A stretch of DNA of 64,000 bases from an uncultured Oscillospiraceae bacterium (GTDB taxonomy: Bacteria > Bacillota > Clostridia > Oscillospirales > Oscillospiraceae). The first letter of the stretch is position 1. Each line of letters begins with the position of its first letter. The stretch spans positions 1 to 64,000 of the forward strand of contig CATLAL010000008.1 in assembly GCA_949878425.1 (NCBI GenBank), in the 5' to 3' direction. Below the pieces are notes generated by a model. It saw only the letters and a program-made list of their open reading frames with translations. It did no database searches and was not told the origin of the DNA. The position numbers and the translations under genes are program-made. Positions 15,521 through 25,459 of the stretch are shown in pieces.

Positions 15521-15584
15521 AGAAATTCCCATCACTGCTCCGTTTCCGTCTTGCGGCGAAAACTGCGCTGTGATGGGAATTTCT
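15521..15584 (-). terminator. Inverted repeat just downstream of tRNA-Gln
   Basis: 15-bp perfect arms AGAAATTCCCATCAC / GTGATGGGAATTTCT separated by 34 bases, starting 5 bases beyond the tRNA 3' end. Likely the tRNA terminator, although the long spacer also fits an element end. Confidence 0.55.
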
Positions 15585-15588
15585 GAGC

Positions 15589-15662
15589 TGGCAGCGGGAG
15601 AAGGATTCGAACCCTCACATACGGAGTCAGAGTCCGCTGTGCTACCTTTACACAATCCCGCT
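15589..15662 (-). tRNA. tRNA-Gln (anticodon CUG)
   Basis: 74 nt including an encoded CCA. Cloverleaf on the minus strand: acceptor AGCGGGA/TCCCGCT (7 perfect pairs) with discriminator G; D arm GTGT..GCAC with the AAAGGTA loop; anticodon arm GCGGA-CTCTGAC-TCCGT, anticodon CTG reading CAG; T arm GAGGG-TTCGAAT-CCTTC. Own promoter at 15685-15712. Confidence 0.95.
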
Positions 15663-15684
15663 GAATATGCATTCAACGCTTTTT

Positions 15685-15712
15685 ATTATAATCATTTCTT
15701 GCCATTTGTCAA
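15685..15712 (-). promoter_or_regulatory. Promoter of tRNA-Gln
   Basis: On the minus strand TTGACA (15712-15707), 16-base spacer and TATAAT (15690-15685), both perfect hexamers, placing the transcription start about 10-15 bases before the mature tRNA 5' end. Confidence 0.85.
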
Positions 15713-15795
15713 GTAGGAATGATTGAATTGTTGAAAAAATTTTTCGGGAGCGGATCTTGCGTGAGCATCTATATTGCAGCCGGGGGAAAAAGCAA

Positions 15796-15827
15796 AAGGC
15801 TATGGACAGGTTCTTGTCCATAGCCTT
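15796..15827 (-). terminator. Intrinsic terminator of the SLH protein gene
   Basis: 13-bp perfect stem (AAGGCTATGGACA and complement, 6-base loop), followed on the minus strand by TTGCTTTTT. It lies 46 bases beyond the stop codon. Confidence 0.85.
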
Positions 15828-15872
15828 GATTGCGCGGAACACGCCCGCTGGAAAAAGGAGCATACTGGAGTA

Positions 15873-18398
15873 CTAGCGGCCGCCGAAATAATTCATCAGC
15901 ATCTGGGCGGTCTGGGCCCGGGTGGCCAGACCCTGAGGGGCCAGGCACAGCTGGCCGTTCTGCTCCGTGCCGCTGAGCACGCCCTGGCTCACCGCCCACG
16001 CCAGGGCGTCGGCGGCCCAGGGGCTGACCTGCTCCCCGTCCGGGAAGTCCAGCTGGCCGGCCGCGCTGGGCCGGTCCATGTAGTTATAGAGGATCAGCGC
16101 CATCTGCTGGCGGGTAACGGGCTCGGCGGGAGCGAGGGCCTCGTCCCCCTGGTCGGTAATGAGTCCCGCGCCGGCGGCCCAGATCACCGCCGGGGCATAC
16201 CACTGGCCGGAAACGCCGGCAAAGGAGGCGCCGCCCGGCTCCGGCCTGCCCTCCAGGTTGTAGAGGATCTGCACGAACTCAGCGCCGGTGATGGTGTCCA
16301 GGGGGCAGAAGGTTCCCTCCCCCTTCCCGGTCATGAGGCCCTCCCCGGTGACAAAGTCCACCGCCGGGGCGTACCACCTGCGGCTGGCCACGTCCAGAAA
16401 TCCGGTGGTGGAGACGCTGACGGTCAAGGGCGCGTAGCCGGCGCTGCCGCCGGGAATCTCCTCCACAGAGATCCCCTCCGCCACCACAGTGACGCCGTCG
16501 GTCATCCGGGCCACCACGTAGCTGCCGCCGGGCCAGGTCCAGCTCTCAAATGCCTCGCCGTAGGTCTGGGCGCACAGCCGGCTGACGCCGTCCTCGTCCA
16601 GCTCCCGGCCGTCCCGGTCCAGATACCGTACGCCGGCCCCGCTGGCGTAGTAGATGGTGTAGCTGCCGGCCTCTGCGGCCCGGACGGTGAATTTGGAGGT
16701 GTCCGCCTCGTCGTGGGAGATGGACAGCGCCTCGCTATCGGAGACGTAGAGGTCCGGGTGGTGGTGGTAGACGCTCCAGTCCTCCGCGTGGTAGCCGTCG
16801 TAGAAGAGCTGATAGAGGTAGATGGTCCGCTCCTCCCCGGCGTCCAGCTCCAATGTGTCGGAGAGGCGGTCCGCTGCCTCACCGTAGGCCGGCTCCTCGC
16901 TGCGCACCATGGTCCCGTCCAGCAGAGGCTCCTCGCTGTAGACCAGGGTGGGCGCGGCCACAAAGGCAAAGACCGCCGTGCCGCCGTCCCACACCGTCCC
17001 CAGGGAGTCCTCCCAGGTATAGGACACCTGAGCGATGTACCGGGCCGCGGTGAGGTCGGTCCCCGGCTTCAGGGAGAGGGCGTAGAACTCGTCGTTATAC
17101 CGCTTCAGGGTGAAGTGCCGGTTGTCCCCGGTGGTGGGGTCCAGGGACAGGCTCTTGAGGTGGAAGCCTCGGGTCTCGTCGGTGCAGGGGGAGCCGATGT
17201 AGTAGACCGTGTCCGGACGGATGGGGCTGAAGGTCTGGGCCCAGCTGCCCAGGTAGGCCTCCGGCGTAAGCTCCGGCGCGCTGTAGGACCCCAGATCCGG
17301 CAGATTGCTGTCAAAATACAGGGCGCAGCCGCCGGCGCCCACCGTGTAGTCCCGCTGGAACTCGTCCACCGTCAGCTGGCAGTAGTAGGGGGCCCAGGGG
17401 TCGTCCGCCGCCACGATGTCCGGATTCTCCAGGGGCGTCAGGCCCACGCCCTCGCTGCACGTCAGCTCCTCCGGGGGAACCGGCGCCAGCTCCGCCGGCA
17501 GGCCGTCGCTGTCGTAGACATCACAGGTGAAGAAGATGAGCTCCACCGTCTCGCCCGGGTGGGGCTGGAGGCCGCTGGAAAAGACGCCGCCCTCCGGCAG
17601 ATAGCGGACGGTTCCCTCCTCGGTCCAGCTCAGCCGGGCAGCGTAGAGCTTCTCCGTGCGCCGGCAGAGGGTCAGCTCCCGCTGATACTCGTAGGTGCGC
17701 CCGTCCGTGCCCGCCATCTGGCCAATGAGCCGGATGCACAGCTGTTCCCGGCCGTCAAAGGCGTCCGGGCTGAGGGTGAGCTTCCAGAAGCGGTTTTCAT
17801 ACCGCTCCACGGTGTACAGCTCCGGGTGCTCGCTGTTTTCCGCCACGTCTACCGCCGTCAGATGGGCGTGCTCCCCCGCATCCGTCCACCAGGAGCCAAA
17901 ATAGAGCTCCCACTGGTCCAGCTCGTCCACATTGCCGCCCAGGTAGCAGGTGTCCCGGGAGAACTCCGGGGCCGTATAGAAGCCCAGCATGGGCAGGACG
18001 GGGTTGATGCGGAAGCTGAGATCGTCATAGGTGAGGTTGGCCCCCGACCAGCTGTCCAGGCTGACGTACACATAGCAGTCGCTGTCCTGGGCCTCGTTGA
18101 CACTGCGGGGGATGGGGGTAATGGACGCCCCCTCCCCGGCCTCCGGAATGACGGGGGTCATGTCGTTGCCGGAGCGGATGTAGAACACCGCAGCCCAAGT
18201 GTCCCCCGGGGTCATGGTGAGCCAGCCTCTGTAACCGCCGTCGGTATCGATCTGAAAGCTCTCGCCGCTCTCGTCGGTGGTGAGAAGATAGGCCACCAGC
18301 CGCCTGGCGTTAATCCCGGTGGGCGCCGCGTAGGCGGCGGCGGAGAGCGCGAGAACCATGGCGAGGAAAAGCGCCAATCGTCTGCATATCTGTTTCAT
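15873..18398 (-). CDS. Secreted protein with C-terminal S-layer-homology (SLH) domains
   Basis: 841 residues. The start MKQICRRLALF at 18398 follows AGGAGGAAACAGG; the frame runs 26 codons upstream without support. Signal peptide (RRLALFLAMVLALSAAAYA), then ~640 residues of beta-rich, acidic and aromatic extracellular sequence without a recognised catalytic motif, then three SLH modules at about 660-840 (VDFVTGEGLMTGKGEGTFCPLDTITGAEFVQILYNL; VIWAAGAGLITDQGDEALAPAEPVTRQQMALILYNYM; LAWAVSQGVLSGTEQNGQLCLAPQGLATRAQTAQML, quoted as pattern). SLH modules bind pyruvylated wall polymers, so it is wall-attached. Monocistronic with its own terminator. Ligand unknown. Confidence 0.88.
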   Translation of the reverse strand: MKQICRRLALFLAMVLALSAAAYAAPTGINARRLVAYLLTTDESGESFQIDTDGGYRGWLTMTPGDTWAAVFYIRSGNDMTPVIPEAGEGASITPIPRSVNEAQDSDCYVYVSLDSWSGANLTYDDLSFRINPVLPMLGFYTAPEFSRDTCYLGGNVDELDQWELYFGSWWTDAGEHAHLTAVDVAENSEHPELYTVERYENRFWKLTLSPDAFDGREQLCIRLIGQMAGTDGRTYEYQRELTLCRRTEKLYAARLSWTEEGTVRYLPEGGVFSSGLQPHPGETVELIFFTCDVYDSDGLPAELAPVPPEELTCSEGVGLTPLENPDIVAADDPWAPYYCQLTVDEFQRDYTVGAGGCALYFDSNLPDLGSYSAPELTPEAYLGSWAQTFSPIRPDTVYYIGSPCTDETRGFHLKSLSLDPTTGDNRHFTLKRYNDEFYALSLKPGTDLTAARYIAQVSYTWEDSLGTVWDGGTAVFAFVAAPTLVYSEEPLLDGTMVRSEEPAYGEAADRLSDTLELDAGEERTIYLYQLFYDGYHAEDWSVYHHHPDLYVSDSEALSISHDEADTSKFTVRAAEAGSYTIYYASGAGVRYLDRDGRELDEDGVSRLCAQTYGEAFESWTWPGGSYVVARMTDGVTVVAEGISVEEIPGGSAGYAPLTVSVSTTGFLDVASRRWYAPAVDFVTGEGLMTGKGEGTFCPLDTITGAEFVQILYNLEGRPEPGGASFAGVSGQWYAPAVIWAAGAGLITDQGDEALAPAEPVTRQQMALILYNYMDRPSAAGQLDFPDGEQVSPWAADALAWAVSQGVLSGTEQNGQLCLAPQGLATRAQTAQMLMNYFGGR

Positions 18399-18515
18399 CC
18401 TGTTTCCTCCTCCTGAAAATCGCGGTAAATTCTGCGGAATCCAAAAATTCCGCCGCTTATCTCTGTAGTATACCACAGGCCTCCCCGCGCTGGGAATAGC
18501 AAACAGAAAAATTTT

Positions 18516-18866
18516 TCACTGTTCGCCATCCTCCGGCCGGCACAGGTTGGCCTCGCTCCAGCGGAGCATCTGCTCCAGAATGGGGACAAAGCTCTCCCCC
18601 TGGGCGGTGAGACTGTACTCCACCCTGGGGGGCACTTCCGGATAGACCTCCCGCCGGAGGAAGCCGTCCGCCTCCAGGTCCCTGAGCTGCCGGGTGAGGG
18701 TGGACTGGGTAACGGTCCCCAGGCGGCGGGAGAGCTCCCCGAACCGCTGGACCTTGCAGCAGGCCACGTACCACAAAATGAGGATCTTCCACTTGCCCCC
18801 CAGGGCCGCCTGCATCCGGCTCATGGGGAGGCAGCGGGCGTCGTTTCGCTGAAATTTGTTCTCCAT
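18516..18866 (-). CDS. HxlR-family transcriptional regulator
   Basis: 116 residues, typical size: one winged helix-turn-helix (GGKWKILILWYVA..VQRFGELSRRLGTVTQSTLTRQLRDLEADGFLRREVY..PPRVEYSLTAQG). A cysteine near the N-terminus (C12, ARCLPMSRM) occupies the position of the thiol sensor in HxlR, YodB and HypR proteins; redox or aldehyde sensing is therefore possible. Start at 18866 has GAGGAGG upstream. It diverges from a radical SAM gene with a shared 163-base control region, so that gene is the likely target along with itself. Confidence 0.92.
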   Translation of the reverse strand: MENKFQRNDARCLPMSRMQAALGGKWKILILWYVACCKVQRFGELSRRLGTVTQSTLTRQLRDLEADGFLRREVYPEVPPRVEYSLTAQGESFVPILEQMLRWSEANLCRPEDGEQ

Positions 18867-18888
18867 GGCGCGCCTCCTCTCCGGAGCC

Positions 18889-18996
18889 ATCATACACCCC
18901 CCAGCGGGAAAAGGCAATACGGTTTTTCGGTATCAAAAAAGGTACTGACCGCAAAAAAAGACCGTACTTGCGGAAAAAGCCGTCCCGCTGTATTAT
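18889..18996. promoter_or_regulatory. Divergent promoters and candidate HxlR operator
   Basis: Minus strand: TTGCCT (18917-18912), 17 bases, TATGAT (18894-18889) for the regulator. Plus strand: TTGCGG (18968-18973), 17 bases, TATTAT (18991-18996) for the radical SAM gene. Between them two related GTACT boxes (GGTACTGACCGC about 18939 and CCGTACTTGCGG about 18963) lie about two helix turns apart; the second overlaps the plus-strand -35. GTACTT-type boxes are typical of HxlR/HypR operators. Confidence 0.55.
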
Positions 18997-19029
18997 CAGA
19001 GCACTTGAAAAGAACAAGGAGGAAGCGTT

Positions 19030-19959
19030 ATGCACTACACAGGAACCGTCTGGCGTCCCCCCTACGAGGCGGACTCTCTCCTGCTGGAGGCCACCGCCGG
19101 CTGCACCCACCACCGGTGCCGGTTTTGCACCCTGTACCAGGACATCCCCTTTCGGATGACGCCTCTGCGGGACCTGGAGGCGGACCTCCGGGAGGCCCAG
19201 CTGTGGGCCTGCGACCCCGTGGGGAGGCTCTCCGCCCGGCTCCAGGGCCTGCCGGAGCCGGAGAAGATCCGCCGGGTCTTTCTGGTGGGGGCCAACCCCT
19301 TTGTCCTGCGCCCGGAGCGGCTGGAGGCCATCGGGGAGCTGGTGGGCCGCTACCTGCCCTCCTGCCGCACCATCGGCTGCTTCGCCCGGGTGACGGACAT
19401 CTCCGCCAAGACCGATGGGGAGCTGAGCCGCCTGGGGCAGCTGGGCTACGACGGCCTCACCATCGGCGTGGAGACCGGCGACGGGGAGGCCCTGGCCTTT
19501 ATGGACAAGGGCTACGGCCCGGAGGACATCCTCCTCCAGAGCCGGCGTCTGGACGAGGCGGGCATCTCCTACAGCTACTTCTACCTGGCGGGCATCTCCG
19601 GCGCGGGCAGGGGCCGGACGGGGGCCCTGGCCAGCGCCGGCATCTTCAACCAGGCCCACCCCAGGCGCATCGGCGCCTCCATGCTCACCGTGTTTCCGGA
19701 GTCCCGGCTGTACCGGGACATTCAGGAGGGCCGGTGGCGGGAGCCCGGGGAGCTGGAGAAGCTGGAGGAGCTGGCCGTCCTCATCTCCCATCTGCATATC
19801 CCCGTCTGGTTCGCCGCCCTGGGGGCCTCCAACGCCGTGCGGCTCCAGGGGAACCTGCCGGAGGACCGGGAGGCGCTGCTGGCCGTCCTGGCCAGCGCCG
19901 CCGCACCGGAGAATGAGGTTTCCCTCCGCGCCTACCGGGAGAGCCTGCCTCACCTTTGA
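19030..19959 (+). CDS. Radical SAM protein with CX4CX2C cluster motif
   Basis: 309 residues. The N-terminal motif GCTHHRCRFC (C25, C30, C33) has spacing CX4CX2C rather than the common CX3CX2C; GCTHxxCxFC variants are found in a Clostridia radical SAM group of unknown reaction. The TIM-barrel landmarks follow: LVGANPFVL, IGVETGDGEAL (the glycine-rich/GxET region) and a late VFPES strand. No C-terminal cysteine cluster, so only one Fe-S cluster is predicted. Start has AAGGAGG 7 bases before the ATG. Divergent from an HxlR regulator that probably controls it. Reaction unknown. Confidence 0.85.
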   Translation: MHYTGTVWRPPYEADSLLLEATAGCTHHRCRFCTLYQDIPFRMTPLRDLEADLREAQLWACDPVGRLSARLQGLPEPEKIRRVFLVGANPFVLRPERLEAIGELVGRYLPSCRTIGCFARVTDISAKTDGELSRLGQLGYDGLTIGVETGDGEALAFMDKGYGPEDILLQSRRLDEAGISYSYFYLAGISGAGRGRTGALASAGIFNQAHPRRIGASMLTVFPESRLYRDIQEGRWREPGELEKLEELAVLISHLHIPVWFAALGASNAVRLQGNLPEDREALLAVLASAAAPENEVSLRAYRESLPHL

Positions 19960-20269
19960 CCGCTGACGGCACGTGGCGGCATACATTCTTTCCTTTTGGC
20001 CTGTCATAGGCGGCTGAAAAGCCTCCCGAATTGTCGTAGACGGTCGTAAGACTGCCGGCCCGGCCGTTGACGGCGAAGCCGGCAAGGACCGGACCAGAAG
20101 AGCGCGCTGGCGTCATTGGACCCGTGGCCTCTCGCGCCATTTGCGCCAAAGGCGCAGACGGCAGCTCGGGTTCCTACGTGGCCTCCTGATCCCTTAGGCA
20201 AAGCCCCAACGGGTCTGCGCGAAGCCCCCGGCAGCTGGCAGAGCTGCCGGGGGCTTCGTTCTATTTTGC
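19960..20269. other. Non-coding gap with repeat fragments and a terminator-like hairpin
   Basis: Contains a fragment of the GGCATACATTC repeat (about 19978), GC-rich DNA related to repeats near 50461 (GGCCTGTCATAGGCGG..) and a perfect hairpin GAAGCCCCCGGCAGCT/AGCTGCCGGGGGCTTC at 20221-20257. The hairpin is followed on the plus strand by TTCTATTTT, so it can end the radical SAM transcript; it also lies just beyond the stop of the minus-strand 20270 gene. No ORF is convincing here. Confidence 0.6.
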
Positions 20270-20554
20270 TCAGGTCCATAGGGCCAGCATGAGCCAGATT
20301 ACCAGACCCAGGCCCGCGATAAAGACACCCGCAATCAGCAGCGCGGCCTTCAGCGCGGCGAAGATATACAGCCGCCGGTCCTCCGGGGAGAGCGGCTCCT
20401 CCGGCTGGTTGGGGGTGGCTTCCGGCGCCCTCCCGGGCTCCGTCTCCCTTCTGCGGCCCGGGAACCGGGGCAGAAACGCGGCGGGACGCTCAATGCCGCT
20501 CATATCGGCAATGGTGCGGTTGTCGTCCTCCGGCGGACGTTTTTCCCGGTCCAT
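20270..20554 (-). CDS. Small single-pass membrane protein downstream of the peptide importer
   Basis: 94 residues. Hydrophilic, proline- and arginine-rich N-terminal ~60 residues, then a hydrophobic C-terminal segment (ALKAALLIAGVFIAGLGLVIWLMLALW) long enough for one membrane pass. No signal peptide; a tail-anchored topology is plausible. The ATG is 3 bases after the stop of the upstream ATPase gene, so it is the last gene of the importer operon. The ribosome binding site is weak (GAGG), suggesting translational coupling. Family not recognised; it could be an operon-specific accessory. Confidence 0.6.
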   Translation of the reverse strand: MDREKRPPEDDNRTIADMSGIERPAAFLPRFPGRRRETEPGRAPEATPNQPEEPLSPEDRRLYIFAALKAALLIAGVFIAGLGLVIWLMLALWT

Positions 20555-20557
20555 GCC

Positions 20558-21723
<1,166 letters not shown>

Positions 21724-21724
<1 letters not shown>

Positions 21725-22884
21725 TACGCTTCGCCTCCCTTCCTGTTCTTCTCATAGTACCGGTAGCAGGACACCTTGTGGGTGTCGGAGATGCTGACCT
21801 CCTTGGGATACTGCCCGGCGCAGTCGGCGCACTGCATCTCGCAGCGGTCCTTGAAGTAGCAGTAGTTGGGCATGTTGACCGGGTTGGGCACCTTGCCGGG
21901 GATGGAGTAGAGCTTATCCACCTGCTTGCCCACCACCGGCTTGGAGGCCATGAGGCCGATGGTATAGGGATGGGCCGGGTTGGTGAAGATATCTTGGGCC
22001 GTCCCCTTCTCCACCACGCGGCCGGCGTACATAACTACCACATAGTCCGCCATCTCGGCGATGACGCCCAGATCGTGGGTGATGAACATGATGGAGGAGT
22101 TGATCTTGTCCTTGAGGCCCCGGAGCAGGTCCAGCACCTGGGCCTGGATGGTGACGTCCAGAGCGGTGGTGGGCTCGTCGGCGATGATGATCTTGGGGTT
22201 GCAGGCCAGGGCCATGGCGATCACCACGCGCTGGCGCATACCGCCGGAGAGCTCGTGGGGGTACATGGAGTAGACGCCCTCGCTGTTGGCGATGCCCACC
22301 ATCTCCAGCAGCTCGATGGTGCGCCGCTTGATGTCCTCCTTGCTCTTGCCCTCGCCGTCGTGGAGCTCTATCACCTCGTCCAGCTGGTCGCCGATGCGGA
22401 ACACCGGGTTCAGGCTGGTCATGGGCTCCTGGAAAATCATGGAGATAAAATTGCCCCGCAGACTCTGCATGGTCTCGTTGGGGGTCTTGGCGATGTCATA
22501 GGCTTTGCCGTCGCCCAGGTTCAGCCGGATCTCCCCCTCCACCACCTGGCCCTGGGGCCGCTGGAGCAGCTGCATCAGGCTCAGGCTGGTGACGGACTTG
22601 CCGCAGCCGGACTCGCCCACCACGCCTACCGTTTTGCCCAGGGGCACGTCGAAGGTGACGCCGTCCACCGACTTGACCGTGCCGGCGTCGGTGAAGAAGT
22701 AGGTGTGGAGGTTGTCGAACTCCACCGCGTTGGCGCTGTCATGCATCTGGGTTAAATACTCGGACTCGGGCACCTTTTTCCGCTTGCGCTTCTTTTCAAA
22801 CTGGGCGGTAATGCGCCGGTTCTCCTTGGAGATGCGCCGGGATTCCCTGGCGGACAGATACCCTTCCGGATGCTTTTTTGCCAT
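21724..22884 (-). CDS. Oligopeptide ABC transporter ATP-binding protein (OppD/DppD-like)
   Basis: 386 residues. Walker A GESGCGKSVTSLSLMQLL, Q-loop FQEPMTSLNPVFRIGDQL, signature LSGGMRQRVVIAMAL and Walker B IIIADEPTTALD are intact. The C-terminal oligopeptide domain has CYFKDRCEMQCADC. The N-terminus carries a ~50-residue, very basic extension (KKRKRKK) not found in standard OppD. Start at 22884 with AAGGAGAG upstream. It sits 19 bases after the OppC-like permease gene and shares TAATG with the next ATPase. Confidence 0.93.
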
Positions 22885-22903
22885 GTTCTTCTCTCCTTCC
22901 TTC

Positions 22904-24457
22904 TCAGCGCTTCATCTTCGGGTCAAACGCGTCCCGGAGGCCGTCGCCCACGAAGTTGAAGCCCAGCACGGTAATCAGCAGGCACAGTCCCGCCGGAATC
23001 CAGATGAACCAGTAGTTGGTCATCACGAAGGAGTTATTGACATCACTGATGATATTGCCCCAGGAGGCGAAGGGGAACTTCACGCCCAATCCCAGGAAGC
23101 TCAGCGTTGCCTCCGTCAGGATGACGGAGCCCAGGCCCATGGTGCAGATGACGATCAGCTGGGGGATGACGTTGGGAATCAGGTGCTTGAAGATACGGTG
23201 GGAGACGCTGATGCCGCAGGCCTCGGTGGCGGTCATAAACTCCTGCTCCCGCAGGGAGAGGATCTGGCCGCGGACCATGCGGGCCACGCCCGGCCATCCC
23301 AGGAAGCCCAGCAGCAGCATCAGGTAGAGCATTCGCAGCTGGGGGTCCATCTGCATATTGTCCATGGTGGCGCCCAGAATGATGATAATCGGCGTGGAGG
23401 GGATGCAGTAGAACACGTCCACAATACGCATGATAATATTGTCCACCCACTTGCCGAAGTAGCCGGCGATGCCGCCCATGATGATGCCGATCACCGTCTC
23501 AATCACTACGACGATAAATCCGATCACCAGGGACACCCGGCCGCCGTACATCAGACGCACCAGCATGTCCATGCCGTTGCCGTCCGTGCCCAGGGGGTGG
23601 GCCGCGGAGGGCTGGGCGTACTGATCCCAGACATAGGTCTCCGTCTCCTGCATGACGGACCAGACCTGGAAGGAGGCGTCATAGGAGACCTTGTAGGTGT
23701 GCTCCTCACCGTCCTCGCCGGTGTAGACGAACTCGGTGATATCGTCCTCCAGGGCCTCCTCCAGCCGCTCCTTAAAGTCCCGGCTGACCACCACGCCCGC
23801 CTCCTTGGACTGGACCACGAAGCGGCTGATATAGCCGATCTCCTCGCCGCCCTGGAGGATGTTGCCGTCAGCGTCCAGGGTATAGCTGGCGCCGGCGGCG
23901 GTGAAGGCGCCGGTCTCGTCATTGCTGTAGAGCTTAAGCGCCTCGTACTTCACGGCAAAGGGGGGATCGGCCATGCCGTCGGCAGCGCTGACGATGTCCT
24001 TATAGGCGATGGCCAGAATCTCATTTCCGGACCAGATGGAGTAGAAGTCCGTCCCCTCCGCAAGGTAGTGGTAGTCCACATCCTTATAGGTGTACTCCGT
24101 GTTCCCCTTGCCCAGGGCCAGGAGGAACTGGGACTGGAGCAGAGCGCCGAACTCCTGGCCCTCCGCCGCCGCGTAGCGCAGGTCGTTGTTGCGGGTGACG
24201 CCCACATACTCCTTGTCCAGATAGGTGTAGGTATAGAACTGCTCCGCCTGGCCGTAGGGCATGATGAGTCCGCCAATAAAGGAGAAAATGAACATGCTGG
24301 CCAGCATGACAAGGCCCACCACGGCCAGCCGGTTGCGGAAGAACCGCTTGACCACCAGCGCGCCGGGGGAGAGAACCCTGACGCGCCGGTCGTCGTTCAG
24401 GGAGAGCTGCTCGTTTTCGGTTTCCCTCTGATTCTTTACGTTCTTATCTTCAGCCAC
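22904..24457 (-). CDS. Peptide ABC transporter permease (OppC/DppC-like) with large extracytoplasmic insertion
   Basis: 517 residues, against ~300 for normal OppC. N-terminal cytoplasmic tail, TM1 at about 43-66, then residues ~70-285 form a soluble domain facing outside, before the conserved HPLGTDGNGMDMLVRLMYGGRVSL (288-311; canonical HPLGTD..GRD) and five more membrane segments with the ATPase-coupling EAA loop (EFMTATEACGISVSHRIFKHLIPN). The insertion is acidic and tyrosine-rich, with EYTYKDVDYHY and TEFVYTGEDGEEHTYK, and no recognised fold. It may contact the binding protein, which is also oversized. Start has GGGAGGCG before the ATG. Confidence 0.9.
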   Translation of the reverse strand: MAEDKNVKNQRETENEQLSLNDDRRVRVLSPGALVVKRFFRNRLAVVGLVMLASMFIFSFIGGLIMPYGQAEQFYTYTYLDKEYVGVTRNNDLRYAAAEGQEFGALLQSQFLLALGKGNTEYTYKDVDYHYLAEGTDFYSIWSGNEILAIAYKDIVSAADGMADPPFAVKYEALKLYSNDETGAFTAAGASYTLDADGNILQGGEEIGYISRFVVQSKEAGVVVSRDFKERLEEALEDDITEFVYTGEDGEEHTYKVSYDASFQVWSVMQETETYVWDQYAQPSAAHPLGTDGNGMDMLVRLMYGGRVSLVIGFIVVVIETVIGIIMGGIAGYFGKWVDNIIMRIVDVFYCIPSTPIIIILGATMDNMQMDPQLRMLYLMLLLGFLGWPGVARMVRGQILSLREQEFMTATEACGISVSHRIFKHLIPNVIPQLIVICTMGLGSVILTEATLSFLGLGVKFPFASWGNIISDVNNSFVMTNYWFIWIPAGLCLLITVLGFNFVGDGLRDAFDPKMKR

Positions 24458-24472
24458 AAAAACGCCTCCCTT

Positions 24473-25459
24473 CTACGCCAGCCGCACGCGGGGGTCAACC
24501 ACCGCGTACAGAATATCGGAGATCAGGTTGCCGGTCAGAATGAGTATGGCGATAAACGTCAGGTAGAACATGGTAAAGGGGATGTCCCCCACGATCATGG
24601 ACTGGTAAGACGTAAAGCCAATACCCGGGATGGAGAACAGGGTCTCCGTAATCAGCGCGCCGGAGAAGAGGCCAGGCAGGGAGCCGCCGACAATCGTGAC
24701 CAGGGGGATAAGGGTGTTGCGGAAGGCGTGGTGGTAGATCACCTTCCGCTCGCTGAGGCCCTTGGCCCGGGCGGTGCGGATATAGTCGGCGTTGAGCACC
24801 TCCAGCATGTTGGTTCTGGTATAGCGCATGAGAGAGCCAATGGAGATAATCGTCAGCGTAGCAATAGGCAGCACCAGATGATGGGCCTTATCCAGCAGCT
24901 GCCCCATGGCGTCCAATTGGGCATAGTTCCGGCCCACCAGGCCGTGGGTATCGAACCACCCCAGCTTCACCGCGAAGGCCAGCTTCAGCAGCGTGGCGAA
25001 AAAGAACGTGGGCAGGGAGATGCCCACCAGCGCCCCCGCCGTGATGGCGTAGTCCGCCTTGGAGTACTGCTTGGTGGCGGCGATGATGCCCAGGGGGATG
25101 GCGATGATCAGCTGCAGCACCAGGGAGATCGCCCCCATCACAAAGGACAGGCCGATGACGCTCCGGAACTTATCCATTACGGGCATGGTCCACTTCCAGC
25201 TGTCGCCGAACTTGCCCTGGAAGAAATCCCCCAGCCAGCCGACATAGCCCACAAGGATGGGCTGATCCAGGCCGTAGGAGGCGTTCAGCTGGGCCAGCCA
25301 CTCGTCATAGCTCTTGGCCCCCGGCGCCGAGGACAGCTGCATGGCCATACTCTCCACGTAGGAGCTGGGCAGGCAGCGGATCAGCGTATAGATGATCAGC
25401 GTCACGCAGAACAGAATGCCAATGGACATGATGATACGCTTGATAATAAAGTTCCGCAA
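24473..25459 (-). CDS. Peptide ABC transporter permease (OppB/DppB-like), TTG start
   Basis: 328 residues, normal size. Six membrane segments, with the EAA-type coupling loop at NADYIRTARAKGLSERKVIYHHAFRNTLIPL. The start is taken as TTG at 25459 because GGAGG lies 7 bases upstream and the protein then begins LRNFIIKRIIMSIGILF, the usual OppB N-terminus; upstream ATG/GTG codons in the frame lie in the repetitive gap. An ATG at 25429 is the alternative but would cut the first membrane helix. Follows the binding protein gene after a hairpin-rich 366-base gap. Confidence 0.9.
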   Translation of the reverse strand: MRNFIIKRIIMSIGILFCVTLIIYTLIRCLPSSYVESMAMQLSSAPGAKSYDEWLAQLNASYGLDQPILVGYVGWLGDFFQGKFGDSWKWTMPVMDKFRSVIGLSFVMGAISLVLQLIIAIPLGIIAATKQYSKADYAITAGALVGISLPTFFFATLLKLAFAVKLGWFDTHGLVGRNYAQLDAMGQLLDKAHHLVLPIATLTIISIGSLMRYTRTNMLEVLNADYIRTARAKGLSERKVIYHHAFRNTLIPLVTIVGGSLPGLFSGALITETLFSIPGIGFTSYQSMIVGDIPFTMFYLTFIAILILTGNLISDILYAVVDPRVRLA

